64,000 bases of DNA, from assembly GCF_021134715.1 (NCBI RefSeq), contig NC_060027.1, forward strand, positions 4,216,001-4,280,000. The letters are read 5' to 3'. Both the position numbers and the translations under genes were made by a program. Positions 10,540 to 24,602 of the stretch are shown piece after piece. Source of the stretch: Daphnia pulex (lineage: Eukaryota; Arthropoda; Branchiopoda; Diplostraca; Daphniidae). Within the stretch, counting starts at the first letter, position 1. Each line of letters opens with the position of its first letter. A model generated the notes under the pieces. The model saw only the letters and a program-made list of their open reading frames with translations, did not search any database and was not told the origin of the DNA.

Positions 10540-13500
10540 ATGATGAGTGCCGTCGGTGGTGATGAACGATTGACCGAATATTATGAGCCGATTTTCTTGT
10601 TGTTGCTTGGCAACAACAGTTCGCGCAACGACAGCAGCAGCAGCAGCAGCGGCGGAGGCGGAGGCAACAACACGACGGAAGAAGATTACGACTACGACAT
10701 CGACTCGTCGTTCGACAATTACGACTGGGCCGAATTGATTCCCGCCGTCGTCGTCTACTCATTCGTCCTCCTCTTTGGCATCTCGGGAAACGGTATATAG
10801 TCCATCTATTTTTCATGCCCACACACACACATCAACTTTAAATCGATTCATCTCTCTATTCCAAGTATATATATGGCCAACATCCATAGCAATACTTTGG
10901 CCTTTTAAATCTTTCAAAATGGGCGGGCTTTCTCCTCTCTATCCCATCTATCGATAATTATATGCTTGTATTTTTTTTAAATAAATATAGTATACGTTGC
11001 CATCAATTATATTATCCATCCCGGGAAAGCTATATTCCCGGTAGTATTATATATCCAGCAACCCAGGGCGTAGGCTATATTATACTACGTAATACTCTAA
11101 CCGCGGCTAATTTTCCGACTTGCTAAGCGCGCAGAAGTATAAAATGTCAAGTTGATAAATCTATTTCGCCTAGGTGAAATTAACCATTTATAGCGGCCAT
11201 CAGCAACCGCGCTCTATTATAATGAATATAATATGCACGCAACTTCGCTCTTCATTTGTTGATGTTATATTATTACGCGACCGACTAAAACATATACCCG
11301 GCAATGTGTTGCGCTTCAAGAGCACATATAAAATGTAATAATAAAACGATGACCCAGAAAATCTTTGTCGACTCTTGACCGCGTATAACGAACGGATCCA
11401 CATCATTTCCACTTTGTAATATTATAAAGCTCGTATGTATACATAATAATATAGATATCGGGGGCAGAGCATCAAAGACGGGCTGAGATGATGTCTATCA
11501 TCAAACGGATGTAGCTATATATTGACCCAGCTCGTTGGAGCAGTCTATAAATCATTGGGCGCCCTACTACATTGTCGTATTAATTATATATGCAGGGCTG
11601 ATCATATTTACCATCGCCCGATATCGAAGACTCAAAACCATCACCAACATCTTCTTGGCCAGCCTAGCCTCGGCCGACCTGCTACTCGTCATTATCTGCG
11701 TTCCTGTTAATGTAAGTCACTCCAATCGATATCTATCTATATAATAATATTCTCATCGTATATACGAGTCCATCAAACTTGGATAAAGTTAATACTTAAA
11801 TATTTATAGACCCATATTGTTTTGAGGTGCGGGTATATAACACGACTCAAAATAAACAAATTTCATCTGATATATAGAGCAGAATATATATAAAGCCATT
11901 ATATAAACACACACTGTTTGAATTAGGCAATCCTTGGGGTTTCTTTTGATGTGACTGGAAATAGAATATAAAAGACCTTCACCCACAAACATCGACCTAT
12001 TTCCTTCTCCCTTTTTTTTCCCCATTTCATTATCAAAATAAAATGAAAAAAAAAAGGTTTTTTTATAATGTCCGATGTCGGATGAGAAGTCAGAAGAAGA
12101 AGTATCTCTTCCTCCTCGTTCTCCAATTCACTTTCATTTCTTTTGTCCAAAAGTTGTTTACAAGAAATCAATCCGAGCAGCAGCAGCAGCTGAGATGGCT
12201 ATGAACTAGTCAACTGATGATAGACTTTTCACAGAAAATCGAAAAAAAAACCCAACCCATTGAACAAAAGGACTACTGTGATGCTGCCGCACTCTCATTA
12301 TGTAGCATAATAGATCCAGCCTATCTAGTATAATGCACACATAATACGTGCTCGTTTCTATTGACGGTCCATTAAATGTGGTTACAATCGGACCGGGATT
12401 TCCAGCTATTATCATAATACGTATGGGACACATTATTCATCGCGCCATTATATACATGCTTGAAAGTCTTTTCACATTTATAGCTGTATATAAAAATGTG
12501 CGCAGCAGCGCTTATCTTAACTGTCTATAGAAAGAGAGATACACATCTTTATATTGATTTTGGAAAACAACAAAACAAAAATGTAGTAATTATATATGTA
12601 ATAGGCGTGGAAATAGAATTTTCATTACTTTCTTTTTTCCCGCTAAGGAATTTGAATCTAGAGAGAGCTAGAGAGAGAATCCTGGAGTATAGCTCCTAAG
12701 ACGCCGTCTATATGTAACGATTTTTTAAATATTTGATCTCATTCCTTTCGATTTGTGTTGGCGGCAGGGAGCATCAGACTATGAAAATATACGCTAAAAG
12801 CTTAAAGTGCCGAGCACTCTTCCTATAATAATTTTATTATAGGTTCTGCGCTGCATAATAACGTCTATCTACCTCAACTCGAACATTACCAGAAGAGCAT
12901 TTTTATTTATGTAAATTTAGATCAGAAATGCACGCAAGGAAAAACCACTCGGCAGCAGCAGAGAAAGAACTTGAGAGACTTATACAAATTGCACAAAGGA
13001 ATAACGTCAGAGCTTAATACTAGGGCTACTAATATATTCTAACCATTACATCACAACGAACAGCATTATCTGATTTAATATAAATGGGCATCGAATTTTC
13101 ACCGACGTCTACATAGTCCAGTTGTAATAGAGGTTTAAAAAATTAACTGATTGCTGGATAATTAATTCGGCCGGCATAATAAGGTCCGAGATTTGTGTCT
13201 ATGCCTGATTACAAATATTATGACGTAATGCCATTATATAATCGGCTAATGAAATTGCGCAGGTAGCCAAACTCTTTTCTTTCGCTTGGACGTTCGGCGT
13301 GTTCCTCTGCAAGTTCGTTCACTACATGCAAAACGTGTCGGCCATCTGCTCCGTCCTGACTCTCACAGCCATGAGCATCGAACGGTAAAAAAAGGCGCCA
13401 ATTTCAAATAACTTTGACTGGATTTAGTTATATATAGACGAATCTAATTTAATATTTCAGCGCGAGTATATCGCTTTCATTCCGCCCTGTTCAACAGGAT

Positions 13501-16500
13501 TATAGTCTATATGATCACATTTTCTATAAAAGTATATCAGTAGATTACCCTTTTATATAGTAGGCCTATACACAGCCTTTCTTCTTTCCTTATAGTTTCT
13601 ATATACTCAATTTATTCGCTTGCTGGCCTCTATATATTGCATTTCTTTTTACTTTCGTTCGTTCGGGGGGTATCAATAAGTGTAGGTATTACGCCATCGT
13701 TCACCCTATGCGTGCCCAGTACCTGTGTACCCTGAGCCAGGCACGGAAAGTCATCACGGCTACGTGGATCACCAGTTTCGCCCTGGCCACGCCAACGCTC
13801 TGGATTCAAGTAATATATAATACAAAAACATCAACAACAGCTCCATCTAGATTACATAACCTAGCTATAGTATATACTGTATATATATCTAAATATTGGG
13901 TTTTAACACAGCGCACGAACATGTTCGTGATGATGCGGTTAATATCATACCGCATCACAAGTTCATCATGTAATAATTCAATTAAATAGACCGCGAAATT
14001 TAAACCGAATTTTTTTGTTCACTATATAGATTTACACGTTATAGCTATCAATTCAAATATAGCCAATTATTAGCCATGCGAATAATAATGTGAATAATGA
14101 TGTGCGGTGCATCAGAACAGCTCATTTCTGGTTGCCAGCTCGTTAGCCGCGGTCTTAAACAATTATTAGATAGTGAATGGCGTACATAAAACGGAATTAA
14201 TGTTGTCGGGTCTCACATCTCTAATTTATAGCATGTATACTGCAGGCGGGAGCAGCTAATATATAGCTACTCACCGTCCAATTCATCGAAAAGCCGCGAA
14301 AAGCTATAGCAGCACGTGCTGGGTCCACGAGAGCTGGGATAGTAACGACTGATGCTGCTGCTGGCGGCCTTAATATCTGTCTAAATGTAGCTGTAGAATT
14401 TAATGATGGTCAGCTGCCAAAGGCCTAGTGATATAATATACGTCTAGTGTCACATGTTTGGATGGATGGCGACCACTAGACGATGTTGGATATTGGATAT
14501 CCGACCAGTAGTCTAGTCTTACACATCAGCAGATGAGGCCGCCGTGCGAGATGGATGTTGAATTATGCGCTGGATGTATCCTTACGGGTTTCTTTTCCGT
14601 CCCTCCTGTATCAAATGAGAGCGCATCGATTGGTCGGGGCTCTTTTTATTATACAATGTCTGCGTTTCGCTATGGTTGCTTAACCCGACTGAGCAGCAGT
14701 AGAAGCAGCAGCTTCTCAAAACTCTCTGCGCAATTATATCGACTCGAAACGGATCTCCATTGCAAATCGACTCGACGCCGTAAATAGTCGCGTCTCACGT
14801 TCAATTTCTATCATCGAGACTGACAGATAAGAATTAAAAAGGATAGATAGATAATATACTGTTTCATCATTTCATTTGTAATTCAATCGCCAATGTGTTA
14901 TATAACCGGTAGTAATGAATATAATGTCTAAGAATTCCACTTGGCACTTGGCAATTTCTTGTCGGTAAATTAGTTGAATTAATTATAGAATAAATAAATA
15001 ACAACCATTTTTCAAATGAATTTTCAAGTAAGAATTCTGTATAATAACTACTAAAAGGATTTTGGCCATTTTTCAATTTCGCAATATAATAATGGCCTAC
15101 GTATGACGCCCCCGAGAAATCTGAATATTACATAAAAATAGACTTCCGGTTGGCATTATCCTATATATATTTATATATGTAGGTCCATTTGCCGGTGGGA
15201 GTGCGTAAGCCGGCTTTCTGGTGCGTCCGTGACTGGGACAGTCCAATCAGCTGGCAGATCTACGAGCTCTACATGCTCGTCCTGGTTCTGGTCCTGCCCT
15301 TGTCCATCATGGCCGGCACTTACGGAGCCATCGGCCGCGAAGTCTGGCGTGTCACTTACCTCCGTTCGTCCATGACCAAGTGCGTACTATATACCTTATA
15401 TATTTATATCATCTATTCGCCATTTAGCGTGGCTACTATGTGCACTGCATAGTTAATCGAGGTCCGGCGAGACGCATTATATTAGCGCCAGCAGCAAACG
15501 CGTTAATCCATATTCAACACCATCATATTTAACTTTTGATTATATGAAATGTTCCTTTCGTTTCTCCCGGTGTAATATATATACGTTTATCAATCTATTA
15601 TTGCCATTAAGTGACCCGAATACCGAAGTAGTTCCAGCGGCGATGCTGACGGAAAATGTGGCCACCGCCACGGCCATCAGCACGACGACGACGGCCATCA
15701 GCAGCGGCGAAGTTCCGGCCGATCTGCCCGACGTCGTTGGCCCAGAAGCCTGTCAAATGTTAAACGAGTGAGTGGCAAATGTCTATAATATCTAATATCG
15801 TGAATTATGTTTTATTTATACCTCGATTTATATGCTTTTGATGGCTGGCCAGCAGCACTTATAAAAATTGAGCCACAGCAGATGTTGTATTTCACCCCTG
15901 TTGTCCCGCGTGTTATCATCGCTGAACATCAAACTGCCAGTCGATATATTTAAGGGTTTGACTTGATCACCAGGGTGTCTATACGTTGTCATTCCGTTGG
16001 CTGTTGATCTACGCGTGTCACAGTCTATCGCGTATGAATTAGGTATAAACGAACTACTTGGCAACCAGTCAATAAACAGCCACTTTCGCTACCAGTATAC
16101 TAACTATACATGTATATGTAGACATAACTTCAACAGTAGCCGATGTGTATTATAAGCCGCTTTGCGCAGTTTCAATCTACATCCCAGTTATATTTAAAGG
16201 GGGACCCAGCCCTTTGTGTCACTGCCTGTTAGACGACATACCATCAACATCAACGCCCTCGCAACATAGCAACATATATATCGACTGTGCTGAATTTCCC
16301 TTGTTCAGCATATACCTACATAGCTCGACGACACGTAGATTATAATATACATGCGAGAGAGTGGCGGTGGTGTGAATAGAAAATGCGAGAAGGTGTGTTC
16401 GTGTTCACATGGCGAGAAATTCAGTCGCCATGGGAATAGATATAGATATAGGAGACAGGACTTTTTCGACACCGGGTGCTGTTGTACGTACGTAAATAGA

Positions 16501-19500
16501 CTCGCAATAATATCTTGCAAGATGTGAAACAAGGAGGGATTTCGGCGAGCACTTGACACTCAAAATAGTTATTTACGAATTATTTATGTAGGCCTACTGC
16601 TAAAATGTAATAGCATACCAAATAATGCTTCTTATAATTTTTAGATCTTCCACAGCAGGCGAAAGTCCCAAAGCAAAAGAAACTGTGACATTTTGTTTGA
16701 ATTGCATTTGGTTTCGAGCTTTTAGTTTTAATACGATGACTTTTTTACGACCAAGTGAATTGTGAAAATGTTTGACAAAAGACGCGAGCTACTAGACTCA
16801 TTTACGACGTCGTTGTTAAATCATTTCTTTTCGAGACATTTGCCCGTCGTCAATTCGGTTGCTACGCGAATTTTTATTTGCGCTCCTGTATATAAAAAGG
16901 CGACGACACGAATAGCGAAAATGGCACTTGCCAACACTTTCATTTAAAAAGAAAAAAAAAAGGTGCCATCATTCTTTTACTTTTCGTTTTCAAAAGAATT
17001 GCAAAAGTATTATTATTATATATCATCGTTTGAGTCGCGCGCTTCCGTTTTCTCCCAGCGACACACAGCAGGCAGCAGCACTCGCGGGACGTTCAAACAC
17101 GACAAGACTCAACCAACCGAAAACTTCTATTCTTTTTTGAAAGGGTGCTGTGCTGTTCACGCAAACTTTTGAGGCTGCAATTGTTATATAGACACACAGA
17201 AAGTTCTTTAGAGTGCATCATGAACACCGGAAGTATAACTAGCTAGCACGTACACGTATATATATATACCCATTGATTGCTCCAGAAAAAAAAGAAGTAA
17301 ACAACGTCTAAAGCGAAATTCCAAACTTTTTATTTTATTTTTCCATAAATCTAAAAATCCGGCCGGAATCTACTGTATAAATAAATAAAAGTCTAAATTT
17401 GAACGACGTTATTTAAGGGCCTCGACGTGACGACCTACACATCATTTTCCGTTGAAAATGTGTGTGTGTGTTTTTAACTCGCTCGGATGAAAAGGGTTTT
17501 TATATTTATGTTTACATCCTTTTTGATGCTTTGGATATGTTTGTTTTATTATTCAGAGTCGTTAACAAGAGAGAAGCGAGTAGTAGTGCCAGGGGATTGC
17601 CAACGACCCGGCGGACGGCGGGAGTCGGCGTGCAGCAGAATAAAGAGGCGGCAACAACAGCCGTAGCAGCAGCAGGAACAGGAGGAGCTGCTGGCGGTAA
17701 GAAGAATTCCGTCAAAATAAGCAACACCATCATCAGGAGGAATAAGCGACGCAGCAGTAGCAATCATGCTAATAGTAGCCGATCCCCTCCGGCCTCGCAA
17801 CGTGCTCAAGCCGATCACAAGACGGCCCGTCAAGTATGAGTTAGCTTTTTCATGATTCTAATATTTATTTATTCACATTATTTTCCATCAAATGAGAAGC
17901 TGAATCCTTTTTTATTTTTGAAAAATAATACATAAAAAAGGTTGTCAAAATGCTGGTGGCCGTCGTCATCTTGTTCGCCGTCTGCTGGTCGCCGTACCTC
18001 ATTGACAACGTCCTGACCAGTTTCGCTCTCCTGCCCAACACGAGAACCGGACCGATGAAACACATGAAAATGGCATTGTAAATCGTCATTTATCCATTCT
18101 AAAATAGTTGTAGAATTACAGGGGAAGTTTTGCGGATGTCAATTAAAAATTCAACTTTGGCGGGAATTTCAAATTTTGATTCAACAAGCCATATTATTGT
18201 TATTCCTTTATTATAGTATTTACTTGGGGAAGTTTTGCGGCTCTATTTAAAAATTCGAGTTTGGCGGGAATTTCAAATTTTGGTTAAACAAGCCATATTG
18301 CTGTTATTCCTTTAATTAAGCTGCTTAATCATTCTAATAATCGTATATTTTCTTTCTTTCCTATTGTGTATTACCTATTCATGTACCCACGTCACCATTT
18401 GCCGCTATATAATGCCAAACAGCCACTTGCTGTCGTACATCAACAGCTGCTGCAACCCACTCGTCTACGGGTTCATGTCTAAGAACTTCCGGCGAGGATT
18501 CAAGGCGGCCTTGAGGCTGCGATCCAAGAGCTGCATCCCGTACTTTTGCTACTGCTGCACCAGTTGCTGCTGCTGTCATCGCAATCCGAGGTGAGTGGGG
18601 TGTGGGGGATTTTTATTATATGTAGATGCACGAACGAATATTCTCTATAAGCTTTTGGCAGACGTACGACTGATGCTCAACTTTTTGTGCGCTGGGGGGG
18701 TTGGTGGTGGTGGTGCAAGGGCGGAGGCGTTTATTGTTTCTCCGAATCAGGCGGCCTATTAAAATTAATGACAGGTGTTTTATTTGTGCTGACGATGATG
18801 GGCGTGTGCCTCAGGAACGTCAGGCAGCGCTCCGTCTACAAGTTTTCACACGTTTCCAACAATTCACGCCTCACCACCCAAATCCGACTGCAAGATCCCG
18901 GGTGAGTTTGATTATTACATATCTTATATTTAGACTTATAGACGACGCGATGTTATGTATAATAGAGCTATTGAAATTGGCTTGACATTTCATCCAAGGG
19001 CGTTGATTAACAGCAAAAAGCAGCAGCTCTTTTGTTGAAATGAATAAGTAAATCTATATGATGTTTTAGATATAGGAATTATTATATAAGCTATTAATAC
19101 ATTCTGGATTATATTCGTCAGACTATTAGACTTTAGCCTTCTAATTGATCAAACGACTGCATGCCGAGCATTTACCATTAAGATTTTTGGAATGAAGCTA
19201 TAAAGGCTGATATGCGTGCAATATTAAACATTTCCGACGATGTCTCCAACATCTGTTGATTACAAATAGTCTGGGAGAGAGCCCATCAGGGGGTCTCTCG
19301 CTAATTAATATTTGATCGCAATATCAGTCGGACCATAATAATACATCATGTGACTGTATAATGTAGCTCGCCAGTAAATATATATGCTGGAGCACGTGAG
19401 CTGTGTTTTCCATCGAAGCTCTCATAGCTATGTGCTGCTGCTGGGCTACTTATTCGATCTGCTTTCAGGAATTCAGATGAAGCAGCAATTCTTTGGAGAG

Positions 19501-19816
19501 GCGGCGCACGCTTCAATTCGGCACCAAGCTATTTCATTACGCAATTCGGCCAATTACAATCCCGTGTTTTGGGGTGGGGGGAAGGGGTCAGGTTCAAATG
19601 ATTTTCAGGTGATTGAGATATATGCGCATAATTCTTTTTTTAAATTGATTTTCAAGTGCCGAATAGTTCAACTGTAGACTATTTACTACTCTTTTTTGTT
19701 TTTGTTTGAGTTGATCTAGACAGAACCCACAACCAGCAGCCCCCCCACAAGTGGTTCAAACCTTACAGTATGTAATTAAAGCCTGGGAGGGCATTGTGTC
19801 GAGCACAAGTCATTGA
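10540..19816 (+). CDS. Rhodopsin-family (class A) G protein-coupled receptor, neuropeptide-receptor type
   Basis: Eleven exons join in frame with GT-AG introns: 10540-10792, 11596-11711, 13263-13384, 13686-13809, 15183-15379, 15612-15767, 17557-17833, 17941-18077, 18423-18590, 18815-18901, 19720-19816; product 577 aa. The N-terminus has several N-glycosylation sequons (N25, N26, N30, N43, N44), a Ser/Gly run and an acidic stretch, but no clear signal peptide. Class A marks: GN at the end of TM1 (83-84), LASAD in TM2 (108-112), Cys139 and Cys219 for the TM3-ECL2 disulfide, ERY (163-165) in place of DRY, CWSP in TM6 (430-433) and NPLVY in TM7 (472-476). The third intracellular loop is long (about 150 residues, exons 6-7), with Ala/Thr/Ser-rich and basic runs. 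A Cys cluster after TM7 may be palmitoylated. The ligand is unknown; CCK-, QRFP- and ETH-like receptors are the nearest in feel. The last exon is the least certain, because a donor-like GTATGT occurs in it. Confidence 0.88.
18121..18316 (+). repeat. Tandem duplication (period 105 bp) in a GPCR intron
   Basis: Two diverged copies begin with GGGGAAGTTTTGCGG at 18121 and 18226. Both continue through GGCGGGAATTTCAAATTTTG and a shared ACAAGCCATATT word. They lie in the intron between the exons for TM6 and TM7. Confidence 0.85.
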
Positions 19817-22800
19817 GTATATTCAAATTGCGGACCGAGTGAACTGCTAATGTCTAATGCGCACAAGTTATTGTACGTCTATAGCCAATATAGACCCATG
19901 GCGTCATCGTCAAACAACGAAAAGATCAAAACTATATTGTCGGTTGAATTTGTCGATTTATACAATCGTCTCGAATAATACGTGATGGGAAACGTATATA
20001 ATAATTTCTATTATAATACGACAAGGGCGTGGATGTAAATCCAAAAAAATCATGAGAAAAGACGTTTCAGGAGGTCAAAGGTCAAAGTTCAAAAAATCCG
20101 AACTTGTTAGGTTGGATGTACATGTATATTACGGAAACCGTTGCCGGCTGAAACTTGTCGGCAAGAATGATTTGCAGTTATATTATATAACTAGATGAAA
20201 TAACGCAACAAGTTTTTGAGCCGAATTATACGTCTTTTGCGAACATGTATAACTTTTATTATTTTTCCCTTGTTTTCTTTTTTAAATAATAATAATCCGC
20301 TACTGTAGACTCCAGACGTAAAGAAGAAACATCCCGAATAATTGACATGTTCTGTGAATCCAATTATTATCGAAAGATCCGTGATTCGCCATCATTTTTC
20401 CCTTACATTTGTCTGGGGCTGTCTGGCGTTAGGCCGATCAACTTCATTGACAACCCGAGGGTCGACCCTTGTTAACTCTTGAGTTTGGTGCAATCAATTT
20501 CTAAAAAATAAATAAATAAAAAACTTGTTGGCTTTTTTTTTTTACTTTTAGATTTATTTACTGCAGCTCTATTCAAGATAGTACGAGTGTGACGAACAAG
20601 GAGAACTGGGCTATATAGAAAATATCAAGCTATATAGCTTGATAGCTGTGCTATAGCTCTATATCTATATATATAGTCAATTGACATGGGGATCCAATTA
20701 GACTCTGGCGTTGTATATTATTGATCAGTAGACATCACAAACGAGTTGACGAGTTGGCGTATTTGTAATTTAGTTCGCTCCTCGTACATATGTGTATACA
20801 GTGCGCATTTGAGCTGTATAATAAGGAATATAATTTAACAATTCACGGGAGTCATTTCCCTTTGACATCTCTTTTGGCTGTTTGCCGGCTATAATTTACA
20901 CAACTTTATAGGCCTATACATGCGTGTCGTATATATAATCAGGTACCGAAAGTTGGTTCGAATTTCAGCCACCCCGTTGGATCCAAATTAAAAGTGTAAG
21001 GAGAAAACTTTGGCGCAGCAGAGCAGCTATATACCAGTGTGTATTAGGGAAAAGATTTCGTGTGTGCCAAAGGAGAGCGACACACCTCCCACCCACTGCT
21101 CCTTTTGATCCTGTTCTATGCCTATACATTCACTATACAGTGCTGTGCTTTGATCCGCGCTCCTTTGACGTTGGTTGATTTTCTCCCCCAACCGTTTTCT
21201 TTTTTATTTTATTTGCTTTCATTTTCTTTTATCCCGTAAACTAGCGACATCTATGAAGCGGTAGAATCACTCAACTCTACTATATAAATAGACTCACGAA
21301 ATCGACCATTTTTTCTTCGGAATGATTACGCAGTGTCGATTCTATAAATTCGTAGAATTATTCATTGGAAGAAACACGCAGTGGAAAATCTAAAATGTCA
21401 CGGGTTTGAATATTTTTTCGACCAGATAACCCTGATGAGAGGTTGTATAATAAAAAAAACCACATAGGTGGCGAGGGAATAGATTTACAGTTTTTATTGA
21501 GTGCTTGGCTTTTCTCGTTCTGTTTTTTGTTTTTTTTTACGACGGTGAAAGGGAAATGTATAAGAAACGGACTCGATCGCTACCACCACCACAATGTATT
21601 TCTCTCTCGCCAATCAAAATAGACTAAACAGAGAGAAAATGTATTATAGGTTTTTCGATGGATAGCCGCAATATGGCACAGTCACAGGTGGGGGGTATAT
21701 GCTGGATGCACAAGTGTCGGCACGAATCTGTTGTGTATACATGTATACACACACGGTCGAATGAACACTGTCTGGACACTATCAAAAAAGGCTCTCACAA
21801 GCTCAGACAGACTCTTATATATGATGTAATAATATTCAAATTGTTTTTTGGACTTATTTGTTGCTGCTGCTGTGTGAAAACGCCACGCCAGGTTATTTCT
21901 CTCTCAATCTCTCGGCAATCGGCTTGACATGTATACGTCGTTAATTGATACACAGACGGCCTTGTGTCAAGCGCAGCACCATTTTGAGTTGCGCAAAACT
22001 TCACAAATCAAAAGAACGGGGCCACGGGCCAATAATAATCATCTGCAGTCGACAAATATCTATATGAAATTTGATGTATTAATTCGCCAGTAGTACCAGA
22101 TTTATTATTTCTGACGTAAAAGAAGAGGCGGTAGACCATATCCCCACTAGCAGATTATATCCAAAGAAAATGTGTCTTTCTCTCTCTCTCACACTTTGCT
22201 CCGACGATGTTATTGCGGTCGGAGAGTCGTGAAAAGATGTTTGCTGCTGCCGGTTAGAAAATATATAAGGGCTAGAAATAAGAAATCTCTCTGCTATACT
22301 CCGACCGGGTCAAGGCTTTTCTTCATCTGCTATTTGGCATCGGAGATACTAAATCCAACAAAGTACCGTGGATATATAAACGCGCTGATGTTATAAGAAG
22401 CCGAGAGAAACGGTTGACATCACGGATTGTAGTTACTACTACAATGGGCAGCATTCGTTGTATCAAAAGAAAAGAAATCAAAAATTTCCAACACATTTCC
22501 AAAAGCAAAATGAACGACGAATGAAGAATTTCAGTGAGATTTGTCGACACGTCCATTTTTGATATCGCCATATGCAAATCTCAACCGGCCGACACCGCGG
22601 TCGACACGTCAGGAATGTTTCGATCAATATAGCTAAAAAGGTGATTTTTACAACCATTTTTCGTTTACATTGGCGATTCCAGCAGGGAGAACAACAACAA
22701 CAACCAGCCAATTTAATGACGAGAGAAAGAAAAAAAGAGAAATAGAAAAGAGGCACCTCACGATAGTCACGAAACGCGTTTAACAAAGAGAAGAAGAATA

Positions 22801-24580
22801 AAAAATCGTGAACAAAAGAGGGGAATAGCCTCTCAGCTCCGTGTAAACGATTTGAAAGGAATGTCGGGAATCTCCGCCAGGGGGGCGCGTCCGATTAATA
22901 ATAATAACCGTTTCGGATAAATATATATATAGAAGAGAATAAGCGCGTATATATCCGCATAGCATGTAGCTTATATAGCTAATAAGAAGAAGAAGAATAA
23001 GAACCCTACTGACGTGCGGATTATTGATCAGTCCTCCAAATAAATTAAAAAGAGATTGCGCGCCGTACATAATATTTCTTTTCTTTTTTATTCCTGCGGA
23101 TTTCTTGTAATTCCCAGCACTTTTTCTTTCTTGTGTCTGTCGTTTCCTCTTTATATGGAAACTTGCGAAACCGCTAGACACAACAGACGCCAGCAACAGC
23201 AGCGCACGCATACCGAACATACAAATTCTATATCGGCGATGCCAAAATTGGAAAGAACAAAAACCTGTCCATATAGTTTTCTCTACATACAAAAACTCAT
23301 TTCAAACTCGAACAAATCCTGTAGACACTCTCGTCTATTGACCAGATTGTATCGCGGTTGTTGGGTGTATATTGACGGCTCTCAAATATTCAATATTTTA
23401 AAATCTAGCGTGACACCTATAGTATATCTAACACTGAATAAGAAGGTTAATTAATTTTGTAAGCTGACCGGTTCAATATTGAATTATAACAATCAAGCAG
23501 TTACAATGTGTTTTTGCATTTTCTATTTTGTGATTTTCTGGGAAATGTGTCGACGTGGTGAACGAACGGGAGAATTTGTTTCCGTCAACAGCGCGACTTT
23601 GATTCATAATGTAGAACTATTATACAGACGGGCAACAGAAAGTCGTCGCGTTTGCGTCTAGTCATCGGGAGAAATTTTCCAAATGGCCGTCGTCATCCTT
23701 ATTACGGTGTGCTGTGTCGCGTGCCTGAAATAAATCACGCTGCAAAATGCTCGCCATTCAAACTCTCTAAGAGCAGCAGGTAAATTCGTCTTTGTCGTTA
23801 GAAAATCAACGACAATAGGCGAAAATGACCATTGGCAAAATCGTACCATTGGCAAGTATCGAGCTGTGGCACATATACATCATCTTATTATTCCAACAAT
23901 AACGAACCCTATATGAGCAAACTATTCACGCACAACTAACTATATGCCATTATTGTTGTACCACATCTCACAGTAGGCGTGTGCTAGACCACCGGAATAC
24001 AATCTACCGTGACTCGGTGACTTTTTCCAGCATATCACGTGCATTTCCTAAACGGGATGGGCGAAAGAAACTCAAAAAGATATGATCAGTGTCTATATAA
24101 TTCGTGAAAAAAGGGATAAGCTTTTTTATATACGTGCTGGGGGGAGAAAAAAAATGATATTCGAATTTTTTAAAATCCTTATTCTTATATCCAACTATCC
24201 GTGTCAAGGCTGTGTCTGCTACTAGAGGAAGAGACGAGTGCGTATATATACAATGAGCCAGGCATTTGACTCTCTCGCAGCATATACAGATATTATAATA
24301 TCTTATATGGAAGGCCGTGTGTGTATGTCAAGTCGATTTTCGTGTATAATCTATTACTTCTTTTGGAGAAGTTTATTATTTTGGGTTTGCGAGAGCTCCA
24401 AGTGCGCACGTCCTTGTCTATACATATTCTACCGCCGCGGGTATTTTTTAAAAAATCACCGACATTGTTATTTTCTTTTTCCCCTGCGGTAACCGCAAAC
24501 ATTTGAATAAAAAAGCAGAGAATTGCACAGCCCCAGTTCTCAGTTCATTTTCTGGTTACAACTCCAACCATCAGCCACAG

Positions 24581-24602
24581 TTCTTCTTCTTCTTCTTCTT
24601 TT
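24581..24602 (+). repeat. (TTC)n microsatellite
   Basis: A perfect TTC run of about seven units in the gene-poor interval. Confidence 0.8.

Noticed and set aside
10352..10828. 158-codon minus-strand frame over GPCR exon 1, Arg/Cys/Ser-rich
   Set aside because: Shadow of the repetitive Ser/Gly-coding exon of the receptor.
22780..23292. 170-codon minus-strand open frame
   Set aside because: Low-complexity, Tyr/Arg/Ser-rich translation without domain, start context or introns.
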